Source: Gammaproteobacteria bacterium (GTDB taxonomy: Bacteria > Pseudomonadota > Gammaproteobacteria > Eutrophobiales > Eutrophobiaceae). From it: a stretch of DNA of 64,000 nt. Numbering within the stretch: position 1 is the first letter of the stretch; each line of letters opens with the position of its first letter. The notes below the pieces were generated by a model. That model was given only the letters and a program-made list of their open reading frames with translations. It had not been told where the DNA came from and searched no databases. A program made the position numbers and the translations under genes. The stretch is from contig JAJFKL010000018.1 of the NCBI GenBank assembly GCA_021773235.1, positions 62,001-126,000 on the forward strand, given 5' to 3'. Below, in pieces: positions 54,875 to 64,000 of the stretch.

Positions 54875-55004
54875 TTATTAATTGGAGAATAATGTTGCCT
54901 TAAAGTATCCTGTTGGTCAACTTAGTGTTAACTTAAGCATGACAGGATAAAGGAAGAATTAATCGAGTTAAGATATAAAAAGGAAAACAATAAATATTAA
55001 AAAT

Positions 55005-55589
55005 ATGACTACAGAAACAATCGAAAAAACCATCAGCCGCAGACTTAAAGATCTCCGAAAAATACGCGGTATTACTTTGGAGACATTAGCGTCACAAACA
55101 GGATTTACCAAAGGCTACCTATCAAAGATAGAGAATGCTAAAAAACTCCCGCCCATAGAAACGCTCGCAAAAATCTCTACCGCATTAAACACAGAGATAG
55201 CATATTTTTTCCAACAAGATGATGAGTTACAAACGACAGATGATGGATATTCAATCGTACGAGCACAAGAAAGGAAGCGTGTAGTCCGTGGCGGTTCATC
55301 TTTTGGTTATGACTATGAAAGTATTGCCTATAAAAAAGTAAAAAAATCTATTGAGCCTTTTATATTTACCTTTCCGGAAAATCTTAAAAACGATGAGTAC
55401 TTTTCTCATGCAGGTGAAGAAATGATATTTATCCTAAGCGGCACCGTTGAATTTGATATCGAAGGTAAGATCGTCATTCTTTCTCCTGGTGATTGCGTCT
55501 ACATGGATTCCATTAATCGTCATCGTGGTAAGGCTATCGGTGGTGAAGCAAAGGCACTCGTGGCTATTTACCAAGCTGATAGTGAATAA
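55005..55589 (+). CDS. XRE-cupin transcriptional regulator
   Basis: 194 aa; HTH LKDLRKIRGITLETLASQTGFTKGYLSKIENAKKLPPIETL plus cupin. Confidence 0.93.
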   Translation: MTTETIEKTISRRLKDLRKIRGITLETLASQTGFTKGYLSKIENAKKLPPIETLAKISTALNTEIAYFFQQDDELQTTDDGYSIVRAQERKRVVRGGSSFGYDYESIAYKKVKKSIEPFIFTFPENLKNDEYFSHAGEEMIFILSGTVEFDIEGKIVILSPGDCVYMDSINRHRGKAIGGEAKALVAIYQADSE

Positions 55590-55732
55590 AATACTTCCCA
55601 AGTCTCAGCCCTACAAATAAAACAAAGCATCTATCGTCTGCTGTCACATGAATATTGTTGACAGGTAATAAATTGACCGCTAATCTCCTGCTAGGAAACA
55701 TTGTTTCCCAATAACGAAACAGGAGATATTGA

Positions 55733-56146
55733 ATGGTTGCTACAAAACGTCCTAGCATAGAGCCGACAATTGGTGGTTCTACCTATGTACTACCTCAAGA
55801 AATGGATTGGCGACCAAGCCAATTTGAAGGGATTCAAATCAAGGTGCTTTATGAGGATAGGGATAAGGGTGAGATGACCTGTCTTTTAAAATGGGAACCG
55901 GGCGCTACCTTACCGTTTCACAAACATCCTGAAATTGAGCAATCCTATGTTATAGAAGGATCATTTTACGATCATGATGGTATTGCGCGAGCGGGTGAAT
56001 TTACTTGGCGTAAAGCAGGTTCATTTCATGAAACTAAAACAGATGAGGGTTGCATCATACTTGCAGTGTATCGTAAGCCAAATATCTTTAAGAACACTGC
56101 CGGTTTTTATAACGAACCAGATAAAAAAGGTTTTGATGACGAGTAA
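55733..56146 (+). CDS. ChrR-like cupin protein
   Basis: 137 aa; WEPGATLPFHKHPEIEQSYVIEGSFYDHDGIARAGEFTWRKAGSFHE. Confidence 0.85.
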   Translation: MVATKRPSIEPTIGGSTYVLPQEMDWRPSQFEGIQIKVLYEDRDKGEMTCLLKWEPGATLPFHKHPEIEQSYVIEGSFYDHDGIARAGEFTWRKAGSFHETKTDEGCIILAVYRKPNIFKNTAGFYNEPDKKGFDDE

Positions 56147-56219
56147 TAAGACCACAATAGTTCTAGTCCAGCATTTAAAACAAGCAATCAATGGGATGAA
56201 TAATTCGGAGAAAATAAAA

Positions 56220-56630
56220 TTAATTAAAATTATCAATTAAGCGAAAGCGTTCACAGACAAGCAACATTTCAGGACTGAAACCACTATTACGTTCAAAGTA
56301 AGCTCGGTGATCATGCTGCCAACCCGCCAAGGAATCATTCTCCCCTTCCGCTAGTGCAAATGCTTCTTCAACATCAATGAACTTTATAATAGCGATATTA
56401 ATAGTCTCTATCACGAGTGCCGGTGAACCATCCCAATTCAATACAATATCCTGTCTACCCAAAACGGGCATCGCTTCATTCCCAGATTCAAAATCTCGAA
56501 GTGCGCCACAAGTGGCCGTTTTTTTCCCTTCGAGAACTAAATTAATCAGTTGTTCAGACAATGCTTTACTATCACCAAATGTAAACGTTTCCGCATTCGG
56601 GTATTCGTGTAAAACTGCATCTAATTGCAA
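56220..56630 (-). CDS. ASCH-domain protein
   Basis: 136 aa; FTFGDSKALSEQLINLVLEGKKTATCGAL. Confidence 0.88.
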   Translation of the reverse strand: MQLDAVLHEYPNAETFTFGDSKALSEQLINLVLEGKKTATCGALRDFESGNEAMPVLGRQDIVLNWDGSPALVIETINIAIIKFIDVEEAFALAEGENDSLAGWQHDHRAYFERNSGFSPEMLLVCERFRLIDNFN

Positions 56631-56860
56631 AATTTCATCCCATAATAATTTTTTCTAAAATTCAAGATTTATAATGGCAATAATACAACAGGTTCCGGTA
56701 TCCATGCAGGTAACACTAAATCTTGAAAGAGAGTATTATAAATTAAGAAATTATTGAACCTGATTTGACTATGTTTGCAGATATTAATCAATACATGCTA
56801 ACCCAGTCATATGTGCATTAGTTTAACCTTAATAATTATTATAAATTTTTAAAAACCATA

Positions 56861-57475
56861 ATGGATAATACGATAACACTAGATAAGCATCATGATGCGA
56901 AAGACCTGTCCGATCGTATTGCCTATGCTTTCACTAAATTCCTTCGATTTTTTGCCGATACATTTTTCGCAAAGCGATACGGACATCGAGCAGTCGTTTT
57001 AGAAACAGTTGCCGCAGTTCCAGGCATGGTTGCTGGCTCATTACGGCATCTACGCGCACTACGCCGCATGGAAAGCGATCAGGGATGGATACGTATCCTA
57101 CTCGAAGAAGCAGAAAACGAACGCATGCACTTAATGACATTCGTAAATATTGCACAACCATCAGTGTTTGAACGCGTACTGATATTGCTTGCACAAGGTA
57201 TCTTCTACAATTTGTTCTTTCTGGTTTATATATGCTCAGCAAAAACAGCACATCGTATAGTCGGTTATTTTGAAGAAGAAGCGGTATACAGCTATACCGA
57301 GTATTTAGCTGGCATAGATGATGGAACTCATGAGAATGTACCCGCTCCTGAAATCGCGATTGAATATTGGAACTTACCAGCAGATGCGCGTTTACGTGAA
57401 GTTGTTATTGCCGTGAGAGATGATGAAGCACATCACCGTGATGTAAATCATGATTTTGCTAACAAACTTGCTTGA
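56861..57475 (+). CDS. aox: Alternative oxidase (cyanide-insensitive quinol oxidase)
   Basis: 204 aa; [62 protein letters not shown]: all diiron ligand motifs. Confidence 0.95.
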   Translation: MDNTITLDKHHDAKDLSDRIAYAFTKFLRFFADTFFAKRYGHRAVVLETVAAVPGMVAGSLRHLRALRRMESDQGWIRILLEEAENERMHLMTFVNIAQPSVFERVLILLAQGIFYNLFFLVYICSAKTAHRIVGYFEEEAVYSYTEYLAGIDDGTHENVPAPEIAIEYWNLPADARLREVVIAVRDDEAHHRDVNHDFANKLA

Positions 57476-57537
57476 GTTAACACAGAGCCTAAATACAGTT
57501 TCAATATAAAGTCTGCTCGAAGAGTAAGAAAGAGAAA

Positions 57538-57945
57538 ATGAGTGACTTCGAAACAGTGAAAGAGAGTTTTGAACGATGTGGCACTTCCGATGGGTTTTAC
57601 GATACGTTTTATGAACTATTTCTATCAAAGTCAGATGAGATCGCGCCATTTTTTTCTGGAACTGATTTTAAAAAACAGAAAAAATTATTAAAGGCAACGA
57701 TTACCACCATGATACGTTTCCCACTCGATCACAGAGGGACACAAACAACCTTAGCCATGGTCGCAAAAACTCACAGCCCTAATAATTACAATAGCTACAA
57801 TATCAAACCTGAACTACACGCACTATGGCTAGATAGCCTTTGCGAAACGGTTAAAAAACATGACCCTGATATTACTGTAGAACTTGAAGATAAATGGAGG
57901 AATTACATACAAGAAGCAATTAATACTATTCTTTCGAAATATTAG
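57538..57945 (+). CDS. Single-domain globin
   Basis: 135 aa; FYDTFYELFLSKSDEIAPFFSGTDFKKQKKLLKATITTMI, HSPNNYNI-like proximal region. Confidence 0.85.
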   Translation: MSDFETVKESFERCGTSDGFYDTFYELFLSKSDEIAPFFSGTDFKKQKKLLKATITTMIRFPLDHRGTQTTLAMVAKTHSPNNYNSYNIKPELHALWLDSLCETVKKHDPDITVELEDKWRNYIQEAINTILSKY

Positions 57946-57987
57946 TAAAATGAGAGCTGACTACTTTAATAGAACCAGCCAAATTTC

Positions 57988-58080
57988 TTAAAATAATGAA
58001 TTTTCGACATCCTGTTGAATATTTAACAGATTACTTAAGTGTAATTAATTCTTGGATAAAGTACTGAGATGGGTTTGGAA
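57988..58080 (-). pseudogene. C-terminal remnant ...LHLSNLLNIQQDVENSLF*
   Basis: Paralogous to 53164-53265; internal TAA. Confidence 0.5.
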
Positions 58081-58165
58081 GAATTCTAAATTAGAAAAGG
58101 ACCTGATCCTTTTTATTTTATCCATGAACTTTACCCTAAATTTTTTATTTTGAAATAAGTAAAAA

Positions 58166-58179
58166 TTGATCTTGATCAA
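58166..58179. promoter_or_regulatory. FNR/ANR-type box TTGATCTTGATCAA
   Basis: Perfect TTGAT-N4-ATCAA; TAATTT at 58201 at class-II spacing; DUF3149 ORF starts 58243. Confidence 0.75.
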
Positions 58180-58242
58180 TAATATATTTTAACAGTGTTT
58201 TAATTTGTACATAGTTACCTGGAAAATACTGGAGATTAGAGA

Positions 58243-58374
58243 ATGGAACTATGGTTGAACCTACTGTTCGGCAACCCTATTGGGTTGATGTCGATGATTG
58301 TCGTGTTTGTAACCTTTGTGATTATCAGTTATTTCTTATATATGCTTTATGATAAGTCAAAACCTAAGTCCTGA
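58243..58374 (+). CDS. DUF3149-type single-TM micro-protein, 43 aa
   Basis: MELWLNLLFGNPIGLMSMIVVFVTFVIISYFLYMLYDKSKPKS*; below ORF-track length cutoff. Confidence 0.85.
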   Translation: MELWLNLLFGNPIGLMSMIVVFVTFVIISYFLYMLYDKSKPKS

Positions 58375-58554
58375 TTTAGGTGGGCATTGATAATTTACAA
58401 TAATTACCGGAATGTAGATCTATTCTTACTCCGTCAATAATATTGGTCGTCCCTACCCATAATTGACTGGGTAGCTTTCCAACTTATATACAAAAAATGA
58501 TTACCTTATTGAGTAAGAATCTTTACTTAATTAATTTTAATAAAGGAAACATCA

Positions 58555-59226
58555 ATGATAGTCGAGAGAACTAAACTGGTTGCCGAGAGAGATGAGGTTC
58601 GTTCAAAAATAATGGTCATGGGTCAGGACTCGGTCAATCTATTAAACCAGTTCATGGAATCATTGGTTCATCTTGATATCGAACGTGCGGATAATATTAC
58701 AAATGGAGATGAACATTTTAATCATCTTTATCAGAGCATCCATGATGAATGCTTAATCATGATCGCCCGCCAACAACCAGTCGCCTCCGATTTGAGAGAA
58801 GTTATATCTGATCTTCAGATAGCAATCGAACTTGAACGCATTGCAGATCACATTGCTTCAGTAGCCCAGATCGTACATACCTTGTCTGTGGCAGCCATTC
58901 CTCCAGTCTGGGATGAGATCATACACATGGTCAGACATACTTCAGACATGATGAGTAATATGCTGATCGCTTACCATGAAATGGACGTGGAAAAAGCAGA
59001 AGCAATCGCTACTAGCGACGATGATATAGACAGAATGGACCAACAAATAGTCACTGAAATTATTGATTACATGAAATCAAACACAGCAGCTATCGAAAAC
59101 GGCACCCATCTCATTTGGCTAGTACATGATATAGAACGTATCGCGGATCGTGTCACTAATATCGGCGAACAGATTGTCTTTAATGCCTCCGGGAAAATAG
59201 CCGATTGGAATACCTCTAAAGCTTAA
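58555..59226 (+). CDS. phoU: Phosphate transport system regulator PhoU
   Basis: 223 aa; RQQPVASDLREVISDLQIAIELERIADHIASVA, LVHDIERIADRVTNIGEQIVF. Confidence 0.93.
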   Translation: MIVERTKLVAERDEVRSKIMVMGQDSVNLLNQFMESLVHLDIERADNITNGDEHFNHLYQSIHDECLIMIARQQPVASDLREVISDLQIAIELERIADHIASVAQIVHTLSVAAIPPVWDEIIHMVRHTSDMMSNMLIAYHEMDVEKAEAIATSDDDIDRMDQQIVTEIIDYMKSNTAAIENGTHLIWLVHDIERIADRVTNIGEQIVFNASGKIADWNTSKA

Positions 59227-59256
59227 GCAACGAAAGTGAGGTCTAATATCACTTAC

Positions 59257-60084
59257 TCATAATCCTTGTCTATGTGGTACTAGCTCAGCTAATACCTCTT
59301 CGATAACACGTACAACTTCTTCCTGTTTCAAGTAATCGAGTGCATCAGCATGAGGCGATGCAAACTGACCTGCATCATTATCAAAATATTTTCCAGAAGC
59401 AGTAGAGAATTCATCTGATAGTGCTGCACGGATGATTATATCTGCACCAATATTGATATCTTTACCATCCACACCAAAGACTTCTTTCACCATCTTACTG
59501 GCAAGCAAGGAACCCGGATTAATTGCAACAATCATCGGGCCACGATCATTAAGCAAAAGTGCTATATGCCGAGACCACATCGTTAACGCCAGCTTACTTT
59601 GTGCATAAGCGCTCATCTCATCCGACAATTTAACTTGCCCTGCTAATGCTTTTAGATCAATTGGGGACTGAGCAGCAGACGATAGATTAATTACCCTGCC
59701 AAAGTTCCCAAGCAACGGTAGTAATCGTTGTGTTAATAAGTACGGTGCAAATGTATTCACAACAAACCTTAAATCCAGTCCTTCTTTCGTTGAGGGTTCT
59801 GCAACCTTGAAGACACCCGCATTATTAATCAGCACATCAAGTTTATCGTGTTTGTTTATGATGGTCTTCGCCATCGCCTTGACATCAACCAGACGAGAGA
59901 AGTCAGCCATGAAGGTTTCAACATGGCCGTTGCCCGATAATTGAGAAAGTATTTTTGCTGTTTTGGATAACTTTTCAGCATTTCGCCCGTGCAGTAAAAC
60001 ATGATGCCCCTGTTCGACTAATTTTTTAGCGGTTACTAGACCAATGCCATCAGTTGAACCCGTTATTAATATAATTTTTTTAAT
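59257..60084 (-). CDS. SDR oxidoreductase with putative ATT start
   Basis: Frame extends upstream of the 217-aa ORF: (ATT)KKIILITGSTDGIGLVTAKKLVEQGHHVLLHGRNAEKLSKTAKILSQLSGNGHVETFMADFSRL...; NNAG, YAQSKLA motifs. Confidence 0.8.
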   Translation of the reverse strand: MKKIILITGSTDGIGLVTAKKLVEQGHHVLLHGRNAEKLSKTAKILSQLSGNGHVETFMADFSRLVDVKAMAKTIINKHDKLDVLINNAGVFKVAEPSTKEGLDLRFVVNTFAPYLLTQRLLPLLGNFGRVINLSSAAQSPIDLKALAGQVKLSDEMSAYAQSKLALTMWSRHIALLLNDRGPMIVAINPGSLLASKMVKEVFGVDGKDINIGADIIIRAALSDEFSTASGKYFDNDAGQFASPHADALDYLKQEEVVRVIEEVLAELVPHRQGL

Positions 60085-60263
60085 AAACTTATTTCCTTTT
60101 GCTGTGGACTGTTAAAAGGGTTCGGATATCTTTAATTTAATTAAAAATAAACTGATACGCAATAATAGAAAGGTCAGCCCCTCATATTTATTTTTATACC
60201 ATAAAAACAATAGGCACTGTCTTTCGTTATCATACGTTTTTTAACGTTTTGGACATACAAGCC

Positions 60264-60277
60264 TTGATCTAGATCAA
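60264..60277. promoter_or_regulatory. FNR/ANR-type box TTGATCTAGATCAA
   Basis: Perfect palindrome; TATTAT at 60299-60304 at class-II spacing; USP gene starts 60380. Confidence 0.8.
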
Positions 60278-60379
60278 AGCATCTCTAGAACATTGTTCTA
60301 TTATTTAATTGAAGGGTTGATGGCAATGCTTATATAGCAAACCCGGTTATTTAGAAACAATTTTATTGCAGAGTAAAAT

Positions 60380-61285
60380 ATGAATAAAAAAATACTTGTT
60401 GCGGTACATTCTGGATTTACTGACGCACCAGCTATTCAACGTGCTCTCGAATTAGCCAGTACTACTGATGTGGACATTTTGCTCTATAGCGCTGTATATG
60501 ATGAATATATTCCAAATATAAGCGTCGTTACAGAGCAAATTCAAAAATTGCATCAAAAGATGCTTGATTCAGAAATCGCAAAACTTAAAGAAATCAAAAA
60601 TCACTTGGTACAGACTGCAAAATCAGTAGAAATTGAGGCGCAATGGGAACCCTCCGTAACCGATGGCATCACTAAAGCGGCTGAAAAGTTTAATGCTGAC
60701 TTTATTTTAGTTTCGAGTACCCGCCATTCATCACTGTCTCGACTATTTTTGTCCAACACAGATTGGGAAATATTGCGTCATGTCTATATGCCGATACTCT
60801 TCGCCCATCAGCATGAGAAAAAATCTTATAAAAATGTGGTCATTGCTGTCGAATCTGCCTATAACAATGACGATACAATAAAATTAGAAGATCAGATGAT
60901 CGCTATAGGCAAATGGTTCTGCGAAACATTTAATGGTGAGCTACATATAGCACATGCTCACCCATCTCAGCATACAGTAGCAAGTATGGATTATATGATA
61001 CCTGCTGATTTAAATGAAAAATTGAAACAGCAACATAAAGATTCCTTATATCAATTAAGCTCCAGACATAATATCAATGAGCAAAACACTCATTTTCTTG
61101 AAGATTATCCACGCATAGCAATTCCAAAGCTTGCCAATGACATAGATGCCGATTTAGTTATCATGGGACTAGTCTCTCGTAGTTTTATAGACCGGTTTTT
61201 AATCGGTTCTACGACAGAGTATCTTTTAGACCATTTGGCATGTGATGTTTTAACAGTTCATGCAAACTACAAAGCTGGCACATAA
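60380..61285 (+). CDS. Tandem universal stress protein (UspE-like)
   Basis: 301 aa; two Usp halves, VSSTRHSSLSRLFLSNTDWEILRHVYMPILFAH and MGLVSRSFIDRFLIGSTTEYLLDHLACDVLTV. Confidence 0.92.
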   Translation: MNKKILVAVHSGFTDAPAIQRALELASTTDVDILLYSAVYDEYIPNISVVTEQIQKLHQKMLDSEIAKLKEIKNHLVQTAKSVEIEAQWEPSVTDGITKAAEKFNADFILVSSTRHSSLSRLFLSNTDWEILRHVYMPILFAHQHEKKSYKNVVIAVESAYNNDDTIKLEDQMIAIGKWFCETFNGELHIAHAHPSQHTVASMDYMIPADLNEKLKQQHKDSLYQLSSRHNINEQNTHFLEDYPRIAIPKLANDIDADLVIMGLVSRSFIDRFLIGSTTEYLLDHLACDVLTVHANYKAGT

Positions 61286-61346
61286 AATTGAAGAGGCGTG
61301 CCCTTTTCATTTTATCTCTAAAAATGTTTTTTTGACCCTTTCGATC

Positions 61347-61808
61347 TTACCGAAATGTATCATGACAACCATTACAGGTTACATTTAAACGTGTGTATGC
61401 CGGTTCAATAAGCTCGTAATTATCACCGTCAAGAACATTTTTAAAATTCTGTGTTTCTGCATAGAGGTTATTAGCCAAAGACCTAAATCCTATTTGTTTA
61501 TATTTTTCTAACTTAGTATCAGGTGGTTCTTTTGTCATTGCCTCTGCAGTTAACAGCAGGTCATCTACAGTTTTTATTAGTACAGACATCTGACCTTTTT
61601 CAATTATATTTTTTTCTATATCTGCATGCTTACTGCCTTGCAGAGCTGAATTTAAATTCAGCATAATGCCACGTAATTTTTCACTGGGAATGGCGTGAGG
61701 AGCTCGTGAGCGCGCTTCTGGTTCTGTAGTTGTTTTCATTTTGCCTTCATCGCTCATACACGTGCCGGCATTCAGATAAAATATCAATAGAATCAGCATC
61801 TTTTTCAT
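61347..61808 (-). CDS. Class II-like cytochrome c (C-terminal CNGCH)
   Basis: 153 aa; signal peptide, VTCNGCHDTFR at C-terminus. Confidence 0.85.
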   Translation of the reverse strand: MKKMLILLIFYLNAGTCMSDEGKMKTTTEPEARSRAPHAIPSEKLRGIMLNLNSALQGSKHADIEKNIIEKGQMSVLIKTVDDLLLTAEAMTKEPPDTKLEKYKQIGFRSLANNLYAETQNFKNVLDGDNYELIEPAYTRLNVTCNGCHDTFR

Positions 61809-61900
61809 AACAAATGATCCTCGTTATTTTTAATTAGATTTACCTAAGTATGTTTCATCGCATTTGATGATAATTATAGTTCTTGGTATGAATGCGAGAA

Positions 61901-61914
61901 TTGATCTAAATCAA
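61901..61914. promoter_or_regulatory. FNR/ANR-type box TTGATCTAAATCAA
   Basis: Perfect TTGAT-N4-ATCAA; perfect TATAAT at 61873-61878 (minus) at class-II spacing; cytochrome gene starts 61808. Confidence 0.82.
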
Positions 61915-61999
61915 CATAAGAAGCACTTTAATTGTGGCGAGAATTACTAATAAGCAGAGTCAGATCAGGCGTTTTTAATTCTAAATATCGTACCTGTCC

Positions 62000-62767
62000 T
62001 TACTTATTTATAAACTCATACGAACAAGTATCAATCACCTGTCCTTCTTTATCAAAAGAACGCTCAGAAAAGAATACTTCCCCTTGCTTGTCTATTAATA
62101 ACACAGTCGAACTGCGCGTACCGTAGCCATCAAAATGTACAAATAGTGGTGAAAGTTTGCGTTCCCATTCAAGGCTAACTCCCGTTGATGGCAACTCGCT
62201 GTCTGCGGCTATGGTCTCATCAGCAAGTAATTCAAATAATTTCTCTGGTTCAGGTTTTTCGCTCTCCGGTGTAACTTTCTCCAACGCAGCCTTACCCTTT
62301 TCCACTTTAGGCCAAGGACTATCTAACTTACCGTTACTTATACCGTACAAACCGGGCTTTAATGCCTGATAATCTTCTTCAACACTGCAATAAAACAATA
62401 ATGATTGTTTATCTCCAACCAGCAAATTAAATTCATCGTAAGTATGCCTTTGTAACATAACTTTTTGAATATAGTATTCGGCGGAGTCGTTACCTTTCAG
62501 ATAATCACTGACCAAAGAGCCTCTGGAAGTTGCACTCGTTTTATTCTGTGATGGCTCACGGTAATTGGTGACGGCGGCGATGCGACCATCTTTACTAACC
62601 CCCATCCACGACCCACCTTTGCGTAGGTCTCTCCCGGCAAGGATTGAGGGGCAATCATCCCAAAATGATGCTGCTTCTGTGGGACGTTCGAAAAACTCAT
62701 CTCGATTCGCTGCCAAAATAACCGGGTAATCAGAGTGTTTATTAAAACTAAATAGAAGTAAGCACAT
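62000..62767 (-). CDS. NRDE/TANGO2-family protein
   Basis: 255 aa; MCLLLFSFNKHSDYPVILAANRDEFFERPTEAASFW. Confidence 0.93.
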   Translation of the reverse strand: MCLLLFSFNKHSDYPVILAANRDEFFERPTEAASFWDDCPSILAGRDLRKGGSWMGVSKDGRIAAVTNYREPSQNKTSATSRGSLVSDYLKGNDSAEYYIQKVMLQRHTYDEFNLLVGDKQSLLFYCSVEEDYQALKPGLYGISNGKLDSPWPKVEKGKAALEKVTPESEKPEPEKLFELLADETIAADSELPSTGVSLEWERKLSPLFVHFDGYGTRSSTVLLIDKQGEVFFSERSFDKEGQVIDTCSYEFINK

Positions 62768-62913
62768 AGTGTCATTGTTACTAAAAGAGTCGGCATATGA
62801 TATACCGCTATTAATTAATCACTTACTAATTTTTCGGAAAATAATTCTACAGAACTACACATGACTCGACAGACTTTTCCTTCGTGCGGGTCATCTATTT
62901 TACTTTTTAAATG

Positions 62914-63285
62914 TTAGTTATTAAGAGTGATCCGACCTTTCTTTTCAACGACGCCTTCCATAACCAAAACATCCTCTAAAAAATTCTGCACGACTCTGCC
63001 TATCATCAACTCAGTATGTTTTAGTCTAAAGTTTGCATCTAATGAATAATCACCTTTTTCCTTGGCATATTTTTTCATTTCAATATCAAACTCACCAACC
63101 TCTTTATTCTTATCGTTATAAAAGTTTGCTTCAAACTCCCACTTTTTATAAATACGCTTACCAAAGAGAATGGCGAGCACGAAGAGTAAAATGATAAAGC
63201 CTATCAATCCGAGAGCGAAATTTATAAAAAAATTGAATGCTGTTTCGATTATTTTAAATATTGATTCCATATCATCAACTACCAA
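62914..63285 (-). CDS. Hypothetical single-TM protein
   Basis: 123 aa; N-terminal TM, soluble domain. Confidence 0.55.
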   Translation of the reverse strand: MVVDDMESIFKIIETAFNFFINFALGLIGFIILLFVLAILFGKRIYKKWEFEANFYNDKNKEVGEFDIEMKKYAKEKGDYSLDANFRLKHTELMIGRVVQNFLEDVLVMEGVVEKKGRITLNN

Positions 63286-63470
63286 CGAGTTTATTGATTA
63301 AAGGGTAACGTCTCTTTATTTTTCTACAGAGTCCACTTCTTCCATATTAAAAATATATGCCCCTATTATCAGAGATTATATGGAAACTATTGCATTGTAA
63401 AAAACGTTTAAATCCCAGTGAATTTAAGTTATAACAAAACAATAAATAACCTGCTTATTGGAGTGATGTA

Positions 63471-64000
63471 ATGAAGCTACAACTAATTGTTTTATTATCG
63501 ACATCTCTTTTCATAAGCTCATGTAGTGATTCTGGCAGCAACAGCCAAAGTGCTGGGAAGTTACAGGTAAAGATAGATAATCAGGTTAGTCAGCAAATTA
63601 AGATCATATCTGCTACTGGCACGCTAAAAGGTAAAGTAAATCCCATTGAAGCCCAGATAAGCCTGAAGAATATCAGCGCATCACCTCAACAGATTTTATT
63701 GAAGGGTCAGTGGCTAGATTTCAAGGGTGGGTTTAATGGCGGTGGCCAACGTATCCTGACGTTGGCGGCAGATGAGTCACAAACTATAAATGAAGGCACA
63801 CGATCCAGTCGTGTCACAAGCTATCAGGTCACGCTCGAAGCCACTCAACAAACGCAGGAGCAGTTGTTGTCTGAGACATTGGCTAGTAATAAGCTTGCTA
63901 TTGCGACAGGTTATGGAATGACCTTTTCTGAGACGCCCTCTACGGAGAAAATCCCTGCCTTGCCTATTCGCGGAGTCGCTAATGGGCAAGCATTTGAGGG
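63471..64000 (+). CDS. Secreted lipoprotein (3' truncated by window edge), YcfL-like N-terminal half
   Basis: MKLQLIVLLSTSLFISSCSDSGSNSQSAG... lipobox; open to the window end. Confidence 0.6.
   Translation, partial: MKLQLIVLLSTSLFISSCSDSGSNSQSAGKLQVKIDNQVSQQIKIISATGTLKGKVNPIEAQISLKNISASPQQILLKGQWLDFKGGFNGGGQRILTLAADESQTINEGTRSSRVTSYQVTLEATQQTQEQLLSETLASNKLAIATGYGMTFSETPSTEKIPALPIRGVANGQAFE

Overview
64 kb chromosomal window from a low-GC, probably marine gammaproteobacterium. Formate-THF ligase, an MtdB-type methylene-H4MPT dehydrogenase and a GFA-family protein suggest a methylotroph, but that is inference. Most of the window is ordinary housekeeping and accessory genes: pyrG, ClC channel, fhs, asnS, AGCS symporter, tag, actP/yjcH, folM-like/folK, phbB, arfB, efpL-type EF-P, orphan GspE/PilB-like ATPase, TPM-domain pair, orphan FHA/Hcp pair, CDP-alcohol phosphotransferase plus cytidylyltransferase, csp, mtdB, ogt, alternative oxidase, globin, phoU, USP and cytochrome c. 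I see no CRISPR array, rRNA, tRNA, intact transposon or prophage. The best signals are: (1) four perfect TTGAT-N4-ATCAA FNR/ANR boxes, all intergenic, at least three with a -10-like hexamer at class-II spacing, upstream of phbB, a DUF3149 micro-protein, a tandem USP gene and a cytochrome c; (2) an SDR gene with no ATG/GTG/TTG start, apparently initiating at ATT; (3) two unlabelled small genes missing from the ORF track (41-aa basic protein, 43-aa DUF3149 protein); (4) two decayed copies of one protein C-terminus with synonymous third-position differences; (5) unusual fusions (zinc ribbons + scramblase; novel N-terminus on GspE); (6) a two-gene CDP-alcohol cassette; (7) dispersed degenerate palindromic repeats. 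I do not see one unmistakable new multi-gene system.
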